From the NCBI GenBank assembly GCA_049890215.1, contig JBMHBX010000005.1, positions 18,021 to 82,020 of the forward strand: DNA of 64,000 nt, given 5' to 3'. A model generated the notes under the pieces. It was not told the origin of the DNA, did no database searches, and saw only the letters and a list, made by a program, of their open reading frames with translations. The position numbers and the translations under genes were made by a program. Every line of letters starts with the position of its first letter. Position 1 is the first letter of the stretch. Source of the stretch: UBA685 sp049890215 (GTDB lineage: Bacteria > Pseudomonadota > Alphaproteobacteria > Puniceispirillales > Puniceispirillaceae). Of this stretch, positions 52,691 to 61,341 are shown piece after piece.

Positions 52691-54540
52691 CGTCTGCCAA
52701 ATAATTTTTCAATATCCTTGAGAGATAAAGACACATAGGTAGGCCGGCCATGGTTACATTGCCCTGACCTCGGTGTGACTTCCATCTCGCGCAAAAGCGC
52801 ATTCATTTCAGCGCCATTAAGAGACCTGCCAGCACGAACTGACCCATGACAAGACATGGTGGCGATCACATGTTCTATTTGTTGGTCAAGGCTGAGACTT
52901 GTGCCAAGTTCTGTCAATTCTTCTGCCAGATCACTGACCAGCCTTTTGGCATCCACCTCCCCCAATATGGCAGGCGTTTGACGGATTATCACAGAACCTT
53001 CACCAAAAGATTCTATATCAAGCCCTGCTTTTTTCAGCACCGTATCATGAGCCAAAATGGCTGATATCTGATTCTCGCTCAGTTCAACAACTTCTGGCAA
53101 TAACAAAACTTGTGCTGGTAAATCACCATCCGCCATCGCTGCTTTCATCCGCTCCATGACAAGACGTTCATGGGCAGCATGCTGATCAATAATCACAATA
53201 CCGTCTGCGGTCTCACTAATCAGATAAGTGCTGTGAAGTTGGGCTTTAGCAGCCCCTAAGGGTGCGTTATGAAGATAGGTGTCTGTGACCTCATCTGTTG
53301 GCTCTACGCGCGCTTGTGGCGGTGCTTCGGCTATCGTCTGATTGATAGTTTGTGCAGCTTGAGCGGCACGTTCTGAGGCTGCCTGACTAGGCTGAGGTGC
53401 TTGCCAGTCAGCATAGCGGCTATCCATTCGCGGTTGAGGCTGATATCCATATCCGGAAGACCCGTAGCTTGCTTTACCTGCAACAGGTGCATTTTGGAAA
53501 TAACGCAACGCATCTGCATCAGTGTCCATCGGCTGATTAAGCGCGGCATCACGCAAATGAGACATCACAGAACCGACTATCATGGAACGCACCGCCGCCT
53601 GATCCTGAAAGCGCACCTCTGCCTTGGCGGGGTGAACATTTACATCAACCATATGGGCAGGCACTGTTATGAATAAAACAGCCATGGGATGGCGTCCACG
53701 CGGCAAAGTATCACCATAACCTGCCCGCAAGGCACCCAGTAAAAAGCGATCACGCACAGGCCGGTTATTCACAAAAAAATAAATTTGCGATGTGGTTGGC
53801 TTATTCATAACAGGTAAGCCGATAAGACCTGTCATCACAGCCTCATCACGATTTGCTTCAAGCGTTAAGGCTGCTTGTGAAAATTGACGACCTATCACAT
53901 CGCCAAGGCGCGCGGCTCTGCCGGCTTCATCATTCAGGCGCGTACTATAATGAAGTAACTTTCTTTGCCCATCAAATGCTTCAAAGCTGATAGAAGGCCA
54001 GGCCATCGCAAGCCGTTTTATGACATCAAGACAATTGCCTGTCTCAGTGCGTGTGGTTTTCATAAATTTCAAACGCGCAGGCACATTGGCAAATAAATCA
54101 CGGATAATGATCTGCGTGCCTTTACTCATCGCATGAGGTTCGGCCTTGCCAATATCACCTTGATTGATCTGCAATGCCCAACCATGCGATTGAGACAAAG
54201 TGCAAGACCGCACAATCATGGTTGAAACAGAGCCTATCGAGGGAAGCGCTTCACCACGAAATCCAAAAGAATGGATATCAAATAAATCTGAAGTAGATAA
54301 TTTCGAGGTCGCGTGACGTTGAATTGCCAGAGATAATTCTGGCTTTGTCATGCCTTTGCCATCATCTGTCACCACAATCTCAGATAAACCACCTTCAGAT
54401 AAGTGGATTGTGATGTGGCTGGCACCTGCATCTATCGCATTTTCAACAAGCTCTTTTAAGGCGGCAGCAGGGCGTTCAATCACTTCGCCTGCGGCTATCT
54501 GATCAACCAGATGAGAGGGAAGAAGTCTGATTTCTGCCAT
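52687..54540 (-). CDS. mutL: DNA mismatch repair protein MutL, endonuclease type
   Basis: 617 aa. GHKL ATPase N-terminus: ENAIDAGASHI, DDGKGM, FGFRGEALPSI and the GTQIIIRDLF-type motif are intact. A linker rich in Pro, Gln and Ala (about 340-430) follows. The C-terminal domain has DQHAAHERLVMERM, matching the DQHA(x2)E(x4)E metal-binding endonuclease motif, plus SCHGSVRAG and CNHGRPT near the end. So this MutL should nick DNA itself, consistent with the absence of MutH in alphaproteobacteria. Preceded by the DUF3035 lipoprotein gene. Confidence 0.95.
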   Translation of the reverse strand: MAEIRLLPSHLVDQIAAGEVIERPAAALKELVENAIDAGASHITIHLSEGGLSEIVVTDDGKGMTKPELSLAIQRHATSKLSTSDLFDIHSFGFRGEALPSIGSVSTMIVRSCTLSQSHGWALQINQGDIGKAEPHAMSKGTQIIIRDLFANVPARLKFMKTTRTETGNCLDVIKRLAMAWPSISFEAFDGQRKLLHYSTRLNDEAGRAARLGDVIGRQFSQAALTLEANRDEAVMTGLIGLPVMNKPTTSQIYFFVNNRPVRDRFLLGALRAGYGDTLPRGRHPMAVLFITVPAHMVDVNVHPAKAEVRFQDQAAVRSMIVGSVMSHLRDAALNQPMDTDADALRYFQNAPVAGKASYGSSGYGYQPQPRMDSRYADWQAPQPSQAASERAAQAAQTINQTIAEAPPQARVEPTDEVTDTYLHNAPLGAAKAQLHSTYLISETADGIVIIDQHAAHERLVMERMKAAMADGDLPAQVLLLPEVVELSENQISAILAHDTVLKKAGLDIESFGEGSVIIRQTPAILGEVDAKRLVSDLAEELTELGTSLSLDQQIEHVIATMSCHGSVRAGRSLNGAEMNALLREMEVTPRSGQCNHGRPTYVSLSLKDIEKLFGRR

Positions 54541-54579
54541 AAGCCTGTGTGTTTACCTCTAAGCCTGTTTAGCTGATCA

Positions 54580-55122
54580 TCAGTCTATCAAAATGACTGA
54601 ACCATCAATACCGTCAATCGCTTTGGTGACACCTTCGGTTGGCAATTTGCCATTTAATCTGTTGGTACGAAGACGTGCATCTTCTTCCATCTGATCAAGA
54701 AGAGGACCAACATTCGGCAGGCCGCCAAACACTATCTGGATCGGCAGGCGGCGCTCAAACTGGATACCAGCGGTTTCTTCATCAACAAGCTCACGAATAT
54801 TGTCAGGCACAGCATCAAAGGCAAATAAATCATCATAGCCATCGACTGAGGTTTGTCTGGTTTCCAATAAAAGCGTTGTTTGCCCTTTGGCAGACACAAC
54901 AGCGCTAGAGACTATCGTCTGTGATTCTTGTGCATTTGGATCAGGGCGTTCAGTAAAGCCAGGTGGCAAAGATAATGGCGGGCGCACAACAACTTCAAAT
55001 TCATCAGGTGTTGATTTTTCTGACCCGATAGCTTGTCTGAAGTCTGAACAACCACTCAATGCAACCAAAGCGAACGCTGCCCCTGCCAGAAGCCGCACTG
55101 AAGTTGTGTAATCTTTCACCAT
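54580..55122 (-). CDS. DUF3035 family lipoprotein
   Basis: 180 aa. N-terminal hydrophobic stretch (about 10-24) ends in the lipobox LSGC (lipidated C25), then SDFRQAIGSEKSTPDEFEVVVRPPLSLPPGF (about 26-56), the conserved DUF3035 segment with its Pro-rich PPLSLPP motif. The second half is poorly conserved. DUF3035 proteins are alphaproteobacterial envelope lipoproteins; a role in outer membrane assembly has been suggested for related genes but function is unknown. It lies 8 bp downstream of lspA, its own processing peptidase. Confidence 0.82.
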   Translation of the reverse strand: MVKDYTTSVRLLAGAAFALVALSGCSDFRQAIGSEKSTPDEFEVVVRPPLSLPPGFTERPDPNAQESQTIVSSAVVSAKGQTTLLLETRQTSVDGYDDLFAFDAVPDNIRELVDEETAGIQFERRLPIQIVFGGLPNVGPLLDQMEEDARLRTNRLNGKLPTEGVTKAIDGIDGSVILID

Positions 55123-55129
55123 AGCGCTG

Positions 55130-55657
55130 TTACCTTTTTTCGTTTTGCTTATCTTTTATTTGTTTATGTCTTGATTGCTGACGAACCTGAATCAGCACCT
55201 CAACCACCCATAAAGCGACCCCTGTGAAGATCATCGTGTCAGCTATATTAAACGCCGGATAATGCCATGTGCCAAGGTGAAAATCTATAAAATCCACAAC
55301 TCTTCCATAAATTTGTCTGTCAAGCGCATTACCAAGGGCACCGCCAGAGATGAAAGCCGCTGCCAATTTTTGCCATTTTGCCAGATCAGCCAGCTGAAAA
55401 AACAACCATAATACAACCACAACAGCCAATAAGGATATCCCATGACGTGTCCACTGCCCTCCTGAGGCCAACAGACCAAAGCTGACACCTTCATTCCACG
55501 CGGGCGCAAAATTCAAAAAAGGGAATACAGCTATCACGCGCGGCGGGTCAAAAATCAAAGACAACATCACAGATTTTGTCACAAAATCTGCAATCATCAC
55601 CGCAATGACCACAGTGATAAAGCGTACCATATCTTGGCGCTTTGGCATCATGACCAT
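55130..55657 (-). CDS. lspA: Lipoprotein signal peptidase II
   Basis: 175 aa. Aspartyl protease of the inner membrane that removes signal peptides from prolipoproteins. Four membrane helices. The catalytic Asp pair lies in GNALDRQIYGRVVDFIDFH (first Asp) and FNIADTMIF (second Asp), with FAPAWNEGVSFGLL as the substrate-binding loop. The C-terminus ends in a basic tail. Between ileS and the DUF3035 gene in the ribF-ileS-lspA order. Substrates in this window include the lipoproteins at 16.3, 54.6 and 62.6 kb. Confidence 0.95.
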   Translation of the reverse strand: MVMMPKRQDMVRFITVVIAVMIADFVTKSVMLSLIFDPPRVIAVFPFLNFAPAWNEGVSFGLLASGGQWTRHGISLLAVVVVLWLFFQLADLAKWQKLAAAFISGGALGNALDRQIYGRVVDFIDFHLGTWHYPAFNIADTMIFTGVALWVVEVLIQVRQQSRHKQIKDKQNEKR

Positions 55658-55672
55658 AAAGGATAGCCTTTC

Positions 55673-58486
55673 TTAGCTGACCGCAGAGACAACATCCTCG
55701 CAGCGGCCACAAATCACAGATGTCTCATCGACCTCAGGGAGAACCTTCCAGCAGCGCTGACATTTCTCGCCCTCAGCCTGACCGATGATGACACCAAGCC
55801 CTGGCATATCATCTTGCTGATATGCACCACTTTGCGCTTCATCTTCCATGACCTCAGCGGTAGAGGTGATAAACAGACCTGCAAGATCCTGACCAGAGAA
55901 TAAGGCAGCATCGTCAGATGGCAGATAAAGATGACATGTGGCCTGCAAGGATCCGCCAATTTTGCCATCATTACGCGCCTGTTCCAGTGCGGCGGTTACA
56001 GCAGAGCGTATTTTGCGAATCCGTGCCCATTTGGCCCCTAGCGCCTCATCTGCCCAACCAGCTTCCAGCGGCATATAGGTTTTCATATGAATTGAGGTGC
56101 CACCATTATTGGCGTAGGCTTGCCATGCTTCTTCTGCGGTAAAGCATAAAATGGGTGCAATCCACGCAACAAGCGATTCAAATGTCGCAACCATGACCTG
56201 TCTTGTTGCTTTGCGCTCAACGCTGTTGGGGTCATCACAATAAAGTCTGTCTTTGCGAATATCGAAATAAAAAGCAGATAAATCAGCGTTGCAAAAATCA
56301 TGCAAAGTCGTAAAGACACCATGAAAATCATAAGCAGCTGATTTGGTGCGCACAGCCTCATCAATCTCAGTGAGACGATGACACAACCATTTCTCTAATT
56401 CAGGCATATCCTTATGAGAGACATGTTCGGTTTTATCAAAGCCGTCAATCGCGCCCAACAGATAACGTAATGTATTACGAATACGGCGGTAATGATCTGT
56501 CTGGCGCTTAATGATTTCCTGACCAATACGAAGATCATCATAATAATCTGACGAGACGACCCATAAGCGCAGAATATCAGCGCCATTTTGTTCTATCACC
56601 TTTTGCGGCAGTACCACATTACCAAGTGATTTTGACATTTTACGACCTTGTTCGTCTAAGACAAAGCCATGAGTAAGCACACCTTTATAAGGCGCCCGCC
56701 CTCTGGTGCCGCATGATTCAAGCAATGATGAATGGAACCAGCCGCGATGTTGGTCAGAGCCTTCTAAATACAGATCTGCAGGAGACTGTAAGTCCTCTCT
56801 TGCTTCTAGCACAAAAGCATGTGTTGACCCTGAATCAAACCACACATCAGCTATATCTTTTACCTGTTCATAATCATCTGCTTTATAGTTATTACCAAGG
56901 AAACGCTGCGGGTCTTCGGTAAACCAGATATCACAACCATCTTTGGCAAAAGCCTCCACAATGCGGTCGACCACTTGTTGGTCACGCAAAGGCTCACCTG
57001 ATTGCTTGTGGACGAAAACAGGGATAGGCACACCCCATGCGCGTTGGCGTGACAAACACCAATCAGGACGATTAGCGATCATAGATGACAATCTTGTGCG
57101 CCCTGATGATGGGTAAAAAGCGGTTTTTTCAATCTCTGCCAAAGCGGTTTCACGCAGATTGTTACTGGCCATTGAGATAAACCATTGCGCTGTGTTCCGG
57201 TAAATCACAGGCGCCTTTGATCGCCATGAATGTGGATAGCTATGCGTTAATGAGCCAATGGCGATCAAACCACCCTTTTCGGCAATGATCTCAGCGATTT
57301 TTTGATTATCACGCAAGACATGCATGCCGCCAAATAAAGGCAAGTGCGCTTCTAACTGCCCGTTTTCTGCCACGGTATCAGGCACAGGCACACCATGTCG
57401 GATATGGGCAAGCTCATAATCCTCAGGACCATGCCCAGGCGCGATATGCACAAAACCTGTCCCTTGATCAGTGGTAACATAATCACCGGCAAAGGCAGGC
57501 ACATCATGGTCATATCCATGACCGGCAAGCGGATGAGAGGCGATGAGGCCTTCAAGCTTGTCACCTGTAAAACGCACCTCTTCGCTTATCGCCTCAATAC
57601 CTGCTGCTTTGCATGTATCCTCAAGCAAATCAGCTGCAACCACCAATCTTGTGCCTTTTTGTGCCAGCGATGTGTCAGTTACATCATCAATGGTAAAACA
57701 CACATAAGTGATATCATTTCCATAAGCGAGCGCTCTGTTCCCCGGCATTGTCCATGGTGTTGTTGTCCAAATGACAATACGCGCGCCTTCGATTGGGGCA
57801 AATTGTGTCTTCACTACTGTAAAACACGCATAAATAGTCACTGATTTATGATCAGCATATTCTACCTCTGCCTCAGCAAGCGCTGTCTTTTCAACAGGCG
57901 ACCACATCACAGGTTTGGCACCACGATAAAGGCCACCATTCATCAGAAATTTACCAATTTCCTTTGCAATAAGAGATTCTGATTCATAGCGCATTGTTTT
58001 ATAAGGTGTCTCAAAATCACCCAGAACACCAAGGCGCTTGAATTCTTCAGATTGCACATCAAGCCAATGAGCGGCAAAATTACGGCATTCCTCTCTGAAT
58101 TCGGTGATATCCACCTCATCTTTATCTTTGCCTTTTTTGCGATATTGCTCTTCAATTTTCCATTCAATTGGCAAGCCATGGCAATCCCAACCAGGCACAT
58201 AATTGGCATCTTTGCCAAGCATGGACTGAGAGCGATTAATCACATCTTTTAGGATTTTATTCAGCGCATGCCCAATATGAAGCTGGCCATTTGCATATGG
58301 CGGGCCATCATGAAGGATAAATTTCTCAGCACCTTTTCTTTGGTCTCGCAGTGATTTGTACAGATCAATGTCTTGCCAATATTGCAAAATTTCAGGTTCT
58401 TTTTTCGGCAGACCACCACGCATAGGGAAATCTGTCTGGGGTAAAAACACTGTTTTTTTATAGTCTTTTGCTGATGTATCACTCAT
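55673..58486 (-). CDS. ileS: Isoleucyl-tRNA synthetase
   Basis: 937 aa, normal for the bacterial class I enzyme. The HIGH motif is HIGH at H70-H73 (GQLHIGHALNK) and KMSKS is in GRKMSKSLGNV. The CP1 editing domain has WTTTPWTMPGNRAL and GTGFVHIAPGHGPEDY. A C-terminal zinc-binding module KCQRCWKV ... CGRC (last 40 residues) classes it as the bacterial type 1. Preceded by ribF and followed by lspA, as in most proteobacteria. Confidence 0.97.
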   Translation of the reverse strand: MSDTSAKDYKKTVFLPQTDFPMRGGLPKKEPEILQYWQDIDLYKSLRDQRKGAEKFILHDGPPYANGQLHIGHALNKILKDVINRSQSMLGKDANYVPGWDCHGLPIEWKIEEQYRKKGKDKDEVDITEFREECRNFAAHWLDVQSEEFKRLGVLGDFETPYKTMRYESESLIAKEIGKFLMNGGLYRGAKPVMWSPVEKTALAEAEVEYADHKSVTIYACFTVVKTQFAPIEGARIVIWTTTPWTMPGNRALAYGNDITYVCFTIDDVTDTSLAQKGTRLVVAADLLEDTCKAAGIEAISEEVRFTGDKLEGLIASHPLAGHGYDHDVPAFAGDYVTTDQGTGFVHIAPGHGPEDYELAHIRHGVPVPDTVAENGQLEAHLPLFGGMHVLRDNQKIAEIIAEKGGLIAIGSLTHSYPHSWRSKAPVIYRNTAQWFISMASNNLRETALAEIEKTAFYPSSGRTRLSSMIANRPDWCLSRQRAWGVPIPVFVHKQSGEPLRDQQVVDRIVEAFAKDGCDIWFTEDPQRFLGNNYKADDYEQVKDIADVWFDSGSTHAFVLEAREDLQSPADLYLEGSDQHRGWFHSSLLESCGTRGRAPYKGVLTHGFVLDEQGRKMSKSLGNVVLPQKVIEQNGADILRLWVVSSDYYDDLRIGQEIIKRQTDHYRRIRNTLRYLLGAIDGFDKTEHVSHKDMPELEKWLCHRLTEIDEAVRTKSAAYDFHGVFTTLHDFCNADLSAFYFDIRKDRLYCDDPNSVERKATRQVMVATFESLVAWIAPILCFTAEEAWQAYANNGGTSIHMKTYMPLEAGWADEALGAKWARIRKIRSAVTAALEQARNDGKIGGSLQATCHLYLPSDDAALFSGQDLAGLFITSTAEVMEDEAQSGAYQQDDMPGLGVIIGQAEGEKCQRCWKVLPEVDETSVICGRCEDVVSAVS

Positions 58487-58554
58487 CTGGATAAACCTTC
58501 AATCATATCATCTGATCTGCGTCATTGCCGTCATGGCACATAAATTTGTCTGTA

Positions 58555-59505
58555 TCAGGATGCCAAAATCATTTTGGCCGTTTGGGTGTCTTTGCTTATC
58601 TGCTCTTTGAGGGCATCAATACCCGTAAATTTCATTTCTGATCTTACATAGCCTTGTAGCGTGATTTCTATTCTTTGACCATAAATATCATCGCTGAAGT
58701 CAAACAGGTGCGCTTCGGCAAGCACACCTCTGTCATTCACAGTGGGACGCAAACCGATATTGGCAACACCATCAAAAGAGCGCGCATCATCTCCGATTTT
58801 CACTGTGATGGCATAGACGCCAAAAGCAGGTTGCAGCTGCGAAATAAGAGGCACATTGGCTGTTGGAAACCCAATTGTTCTGCCACGCTGATCACCTTTT
58901 GCGACAATACCGGCAATACGATGAGGCCGGCCAAGCATATGTTCTGCTAATGATACCTGACCTGCTTGCAAAGCAGCTCTTATACGGCTTGAGGAAATCA
59001 CCATCTGGTGATCATCTGTGGCAAGAGGCACGCCGGTTGCTTTCATATTAAATGCGCGGCCAAGCGCGGCAAGGGTCTCAATGCCACCTGAACGCGCCTT
59101 TGCGAAAGCAAAATCAGCACCTGCAAAAAGATGCACAATCTGAAGAGGGCGCAGCACTTCATTAGCAAATTCCTCAGGTGAGGCCACCCGAAGTGCCTCA
59201 TCAAACGTAATATTCACAATGAGACTTGCGCCCATTTCAGACAAAATCTGTTGTTTTTGGACAGGATCCATCAATAAAAACGGCGGATCTTTGGGCCTGA
59301 AAAAGGCACGCGGATGAGGCGCAAATGTCAACACAGCAAGCGGCAAGCCAAGATCATCTGCCAAATCTCTGGCAGTGGCAATCAGATGTTGATGGCCTTT
59401 ATGAACCCCATCAAAATTACCGATCACAGCAACGACTGGCTCACCATCACGCATAGGGGCGCCTCTTTGCCATGATATGATATTTGTTTTAGTGATTTGC
59501 GCCAT
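58555..59505 (-). CDS. ribF: Bifunctional riboflavin kinase / FAD synthetase
   Basis: 316 aa. Makes FMN from riboflavin, then FAD. The N-terminal nucleotidyltransferase domain has VIGNFDGVHKGHQHLI (HxGH-like) and SSSRIRAALQAG (about 171-182). The C-terminal flavokinase domain has GIVAKGDQRGRTIGFPTANV and GVANIGLRPTVN. Length is normal. It leads the ribF-ileS-lspA run, 68 bp before ileS. Flavin made here supplies, among others, succinate dehydrogenase. Confidence 0.95.
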   Translation of the reverse strand: MAQITKTNIISWQRGAPMRDGEPVVAVIGNFDGVHKGHQHLIATARDLADDLGLPLAVLTFAPHPRAFFRPKDPPFLLMDPVQKQQILSEMGASLIVNITFDEALRVASPEEFANEVLRPLQIVHLFAGADFAFAKARSGGIETLAALGRAFNMKATGVPLATDDHQMVISSSRIRAALQAGQVSLAEHMLGRPHRIAGIVAKGDQRGRTIGFPTANVPLISQLQPAFGVYAITVKIGDDARSFDGVANIGLRPTVNDRGVLAEAHLFDFSDDIYGQRIEITLQGYVRSEMKFTGIDALKEQISKDTQTAKMILAS

Positions 59506-59650
59506 AGACCTGTCCTTTTACACCGCCGCAACTATAGCCTATTTTAGCCAATAGTTTCAATGATCCTGTCACCTGTCCTGGCTGTTTTCATCTTTACCAT
59601 AACCTTATCGTAAGACATAAATAGCGCGGCTTTTCAAAAAGTCTTTTTTG

Positions 59651-59665
59651 CGTCATGATATGACG
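59651..59665. promoter_or_regulatory. Palindrome upstream of mscS
   Basis: Perfect inverted repeat CGTCAT (59651-59656) / ATGACG (59660-59665) with a 3-bp centre GAT, in the 272-bp gap between ribF and mscS. The remaining gap has no obvious promoter but is AT-rich and includes the tandem repeats to its right. Candidate operator; no known factor assigned. Confidence 0.35.
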
Positions 59666-59669
59666 AAAG

Positions 59670-59730
59670 GCCTGACACTCATTGCCTGACACTCATTGTC
59701 TGATATTTATTGTCTGATATTTATTGTCTG
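59670..59730 (+). repeat. 14-bp tandem repeats upstream of mscS
   Basis: Two copies of GCCTGACACTCATT (59670-59683 and 59684-59697) are followed by two copies of GTCTGATATTTATT (59698-59711 and 59712-59725), then a partial unit GTCTG (59726-59730). All units share the frame G-Y-CTGA-A-x-T. They end about 47 bp before the mscS ATG. The pattern suggests recent duplication of a short regulatory or slippage-prone element. Confidence 0.8.
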
Positions 59731-59777
59731 GCGCCTGACATGGCAGCAAAAAGAACTGGCGTTACGGAGATGACATA

Positions 59778-60623
59778 ATGGAGCCTCTTGCATTTGGCGA
59801 AAAATTACTGGCGCTGTTTTCAAGCCCGGCAGCCTTTACCGCTTTAATTGACGGTGCCTTCACCTTCGCCGGCGGCATTCTGACACTTATCATCGGGTTG
59901 ATTTTGGCAGGACGTATAAGCCGGATCGTCCGAAGTGCGCTTGGCAGGATAAACCGTATTGATAAAACGCTTGTTCCTGTTGCTGCCTCAGTTGTGCGCT
60001 ATGCGGTTATAATTGTCACACTGGTCGTGATGCTGGGGCAATTTGGTGTGCAGACAACATCTATCATTGCTGTCCTTGGTGCCGCAGGTCTTGCCATTGG
60101 CCTTGCGCTTCAGGGCACCTTGTCAAATGTTGCCGCAGGCGTCATGTTGCTTATTTTACGCCCTTTTGAGGCAGGACACTGGATTGAGACAAATGGTATC
60201 TCTGGCACAGTCAGAGAAATAGGGCTTTTTACAACTCATATTGATACCTTTGATAATATTTACATCTCAGTGCCAAATTCCACTATCTGGTCATCTACCA
60301 TCATCAATCATGCCAAGCATATCAAACGCCGCCTCGACCTTACGATTGGCATTGGTTATGACAGTGATTTTGACATGGCAGAAAAAGCAATGATGAGCCT
60401 CATGGATGATGATCGCATATATAAGGACCCTGCCCCGGTATTTCATGTTGTCTCTTATGATGACAGCGCTATCACTGTGCGGGTGAGACTTTATGCTGAT
60501 TACAATGATTTGTTTCAGCTTGGCTGGGATCTCAATCGCCGCCTCAAACCTGCACTAGATGCACATCACATTGAAATTCCCTTTCCGCAGCGTGTACTTC
60601 ACTACGCCAAACAAGATAACTAG
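59778..60623 (+). CDS. Small-conductance mechanosensitive channel MscS family
   Basis: 281 aa. Tension-gated inner-membrane channel releasing osmolytes on hypo-osmotic shock. Three N-terminal helices (about 28-46, 66-88, 92-124), the third being Gly/Ala-rich (AVLGAAGLAIGLALQGTLSNVAAG, about 98-121), line the pore. Then the beta domain (RPFEAGHWIE, SVPNSTIWSSTIINH) and a C-terminal alpha/beta domain. GGAG (59766-59769) is an 8-base-spaced ribosome-binding site. It is followed 16 bp later by chaC, co-directional. Confidence 0.93.
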   Translation: MEPLAFGEKLLALFSSPAAFTALIDGAFTFAGGILTLIIGLILAGRISRIVRSALGRINRIDKTLVPVAASVVRYAVIIVTLVVMLGQFGVQTTSIIAVLGAAGLAIGLALQGTLSNVAAGVMLLILRPFEAGHWIETNGISGTVREIGLFTTHIDTFDNIYISVPNSTIWSSTIINHAKHIKRRLDLTIGIGYDSDFDMAEKAMMSLMDDDRIYKDPAPVFHVVSYDDSAITVRVRLYADYNDLFQLGWDLNRRLKPALDAHHIEIPFPQRVLHYAKQDN

Positions 60624-60639
60624 CTGACTATTACCCCTG

Positions 60640-61341
60640 ATGACAGACAAAAAAACGCCTCTCACAAATCCGGTTGGCATTAGCCGTGACACCCTTGCCA
60701 GAGGTGATGTTATGGCAATGGCACGTGCACGTGACGGGCATGCGGCAACTGTCTTATCAGATGAAGAATTGATAGCCTCACGGCGCGCCATCGTTCCAGA
60801 TGATTACGCAGGCGAAGATATTTGGGTGTTTGGCTATGGCTCTCTTATTTGGAATCCGATTGTACAATATCAGGAAACCAGAAGCGCGCTTGTTCATGGT
60901 TATCACAGACGCTTTTGCATGTGGACACGCATTGGCCGCGGCTCACCAGACTGCCCCGGCCTTGTATTGGCCCTTGATCAGGGCGGGTCAACCAAAGGAA
61001 TTGTCTTCAGAATTCCTGCCAAGATTGCCGTAAAAGAATTAGATATTTTATGGCGGCGTGAAATGATGGCTGACAGTTATCGGCCTGTCTGGTTAAAGGC
61101 AAATACACAAAAAGGCCCTGTCAGAGCCTTAAGCTTTGCCATCAGGCGCAATCGTCCGGTATTTGCCAGACGCATGAGTGATGAGCAAACAGCAAGCATC
61201 ATACATAAAGCGGTTGGATTTGTCGGCCCGTGCCGCGATTATCTTGAACAAACACAATCAGCGCTTCTGGATGTCGGTATTTATGACAGACAAATGGCCA
61301 GACTTGTTTCGCTTGTTCACAGGCTGGATGAAACAGATTAA
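60640..61341 (+). CDS. Glutathione-specific gamma-glutamylcyclotransferase, ChaC family
   Basis: 233 aa. Degrades glutathione to 5-oxoproline and Cys-Gly. The N-terminal extension (about 1-60) precedes the GGCT fold with VFGYGSLIWNP (about 63-73), the substrate loop. GYHRRFCMWTRIGRGSPDCPGLVLALD and the acidic REMMADSYRPVWL stretch, which contains the expected catalytic Glu, are present, with AFAIRRNRP-like and IIHKAVGFVGPCRDYL near the C-terminus. Pairs functionally with gshA at 34 kb. Its stop overlaps the IclR gene's stop in TTAA. Confidence 0.92.
   Translation: MTDKKTPLTNPVGISRDTLARGDVMAMARARDGHAATVLSDEELIASRRAIVPDDYAGEDIWVFGYGSLIWNPIVQYQETRSALVHGYHRRFCMWTRIGRGSPDCPGLVLALDQGGSTKGIVFRIPAKIAVKELDILWRREMMADSYRPVWLKANTQKGPVRALSFAIRRNRPVFARRMSDEQTASIIHKAVGFVGPCRDYLEQTQSALLDVGIYDRQMARLVSLVHRLDETD

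Noticed and set aside
59670..59730. CRISPR-like array
   Set aside because: Units are only 14 bp, directly abutting with no spacers and no cas genes nearby.
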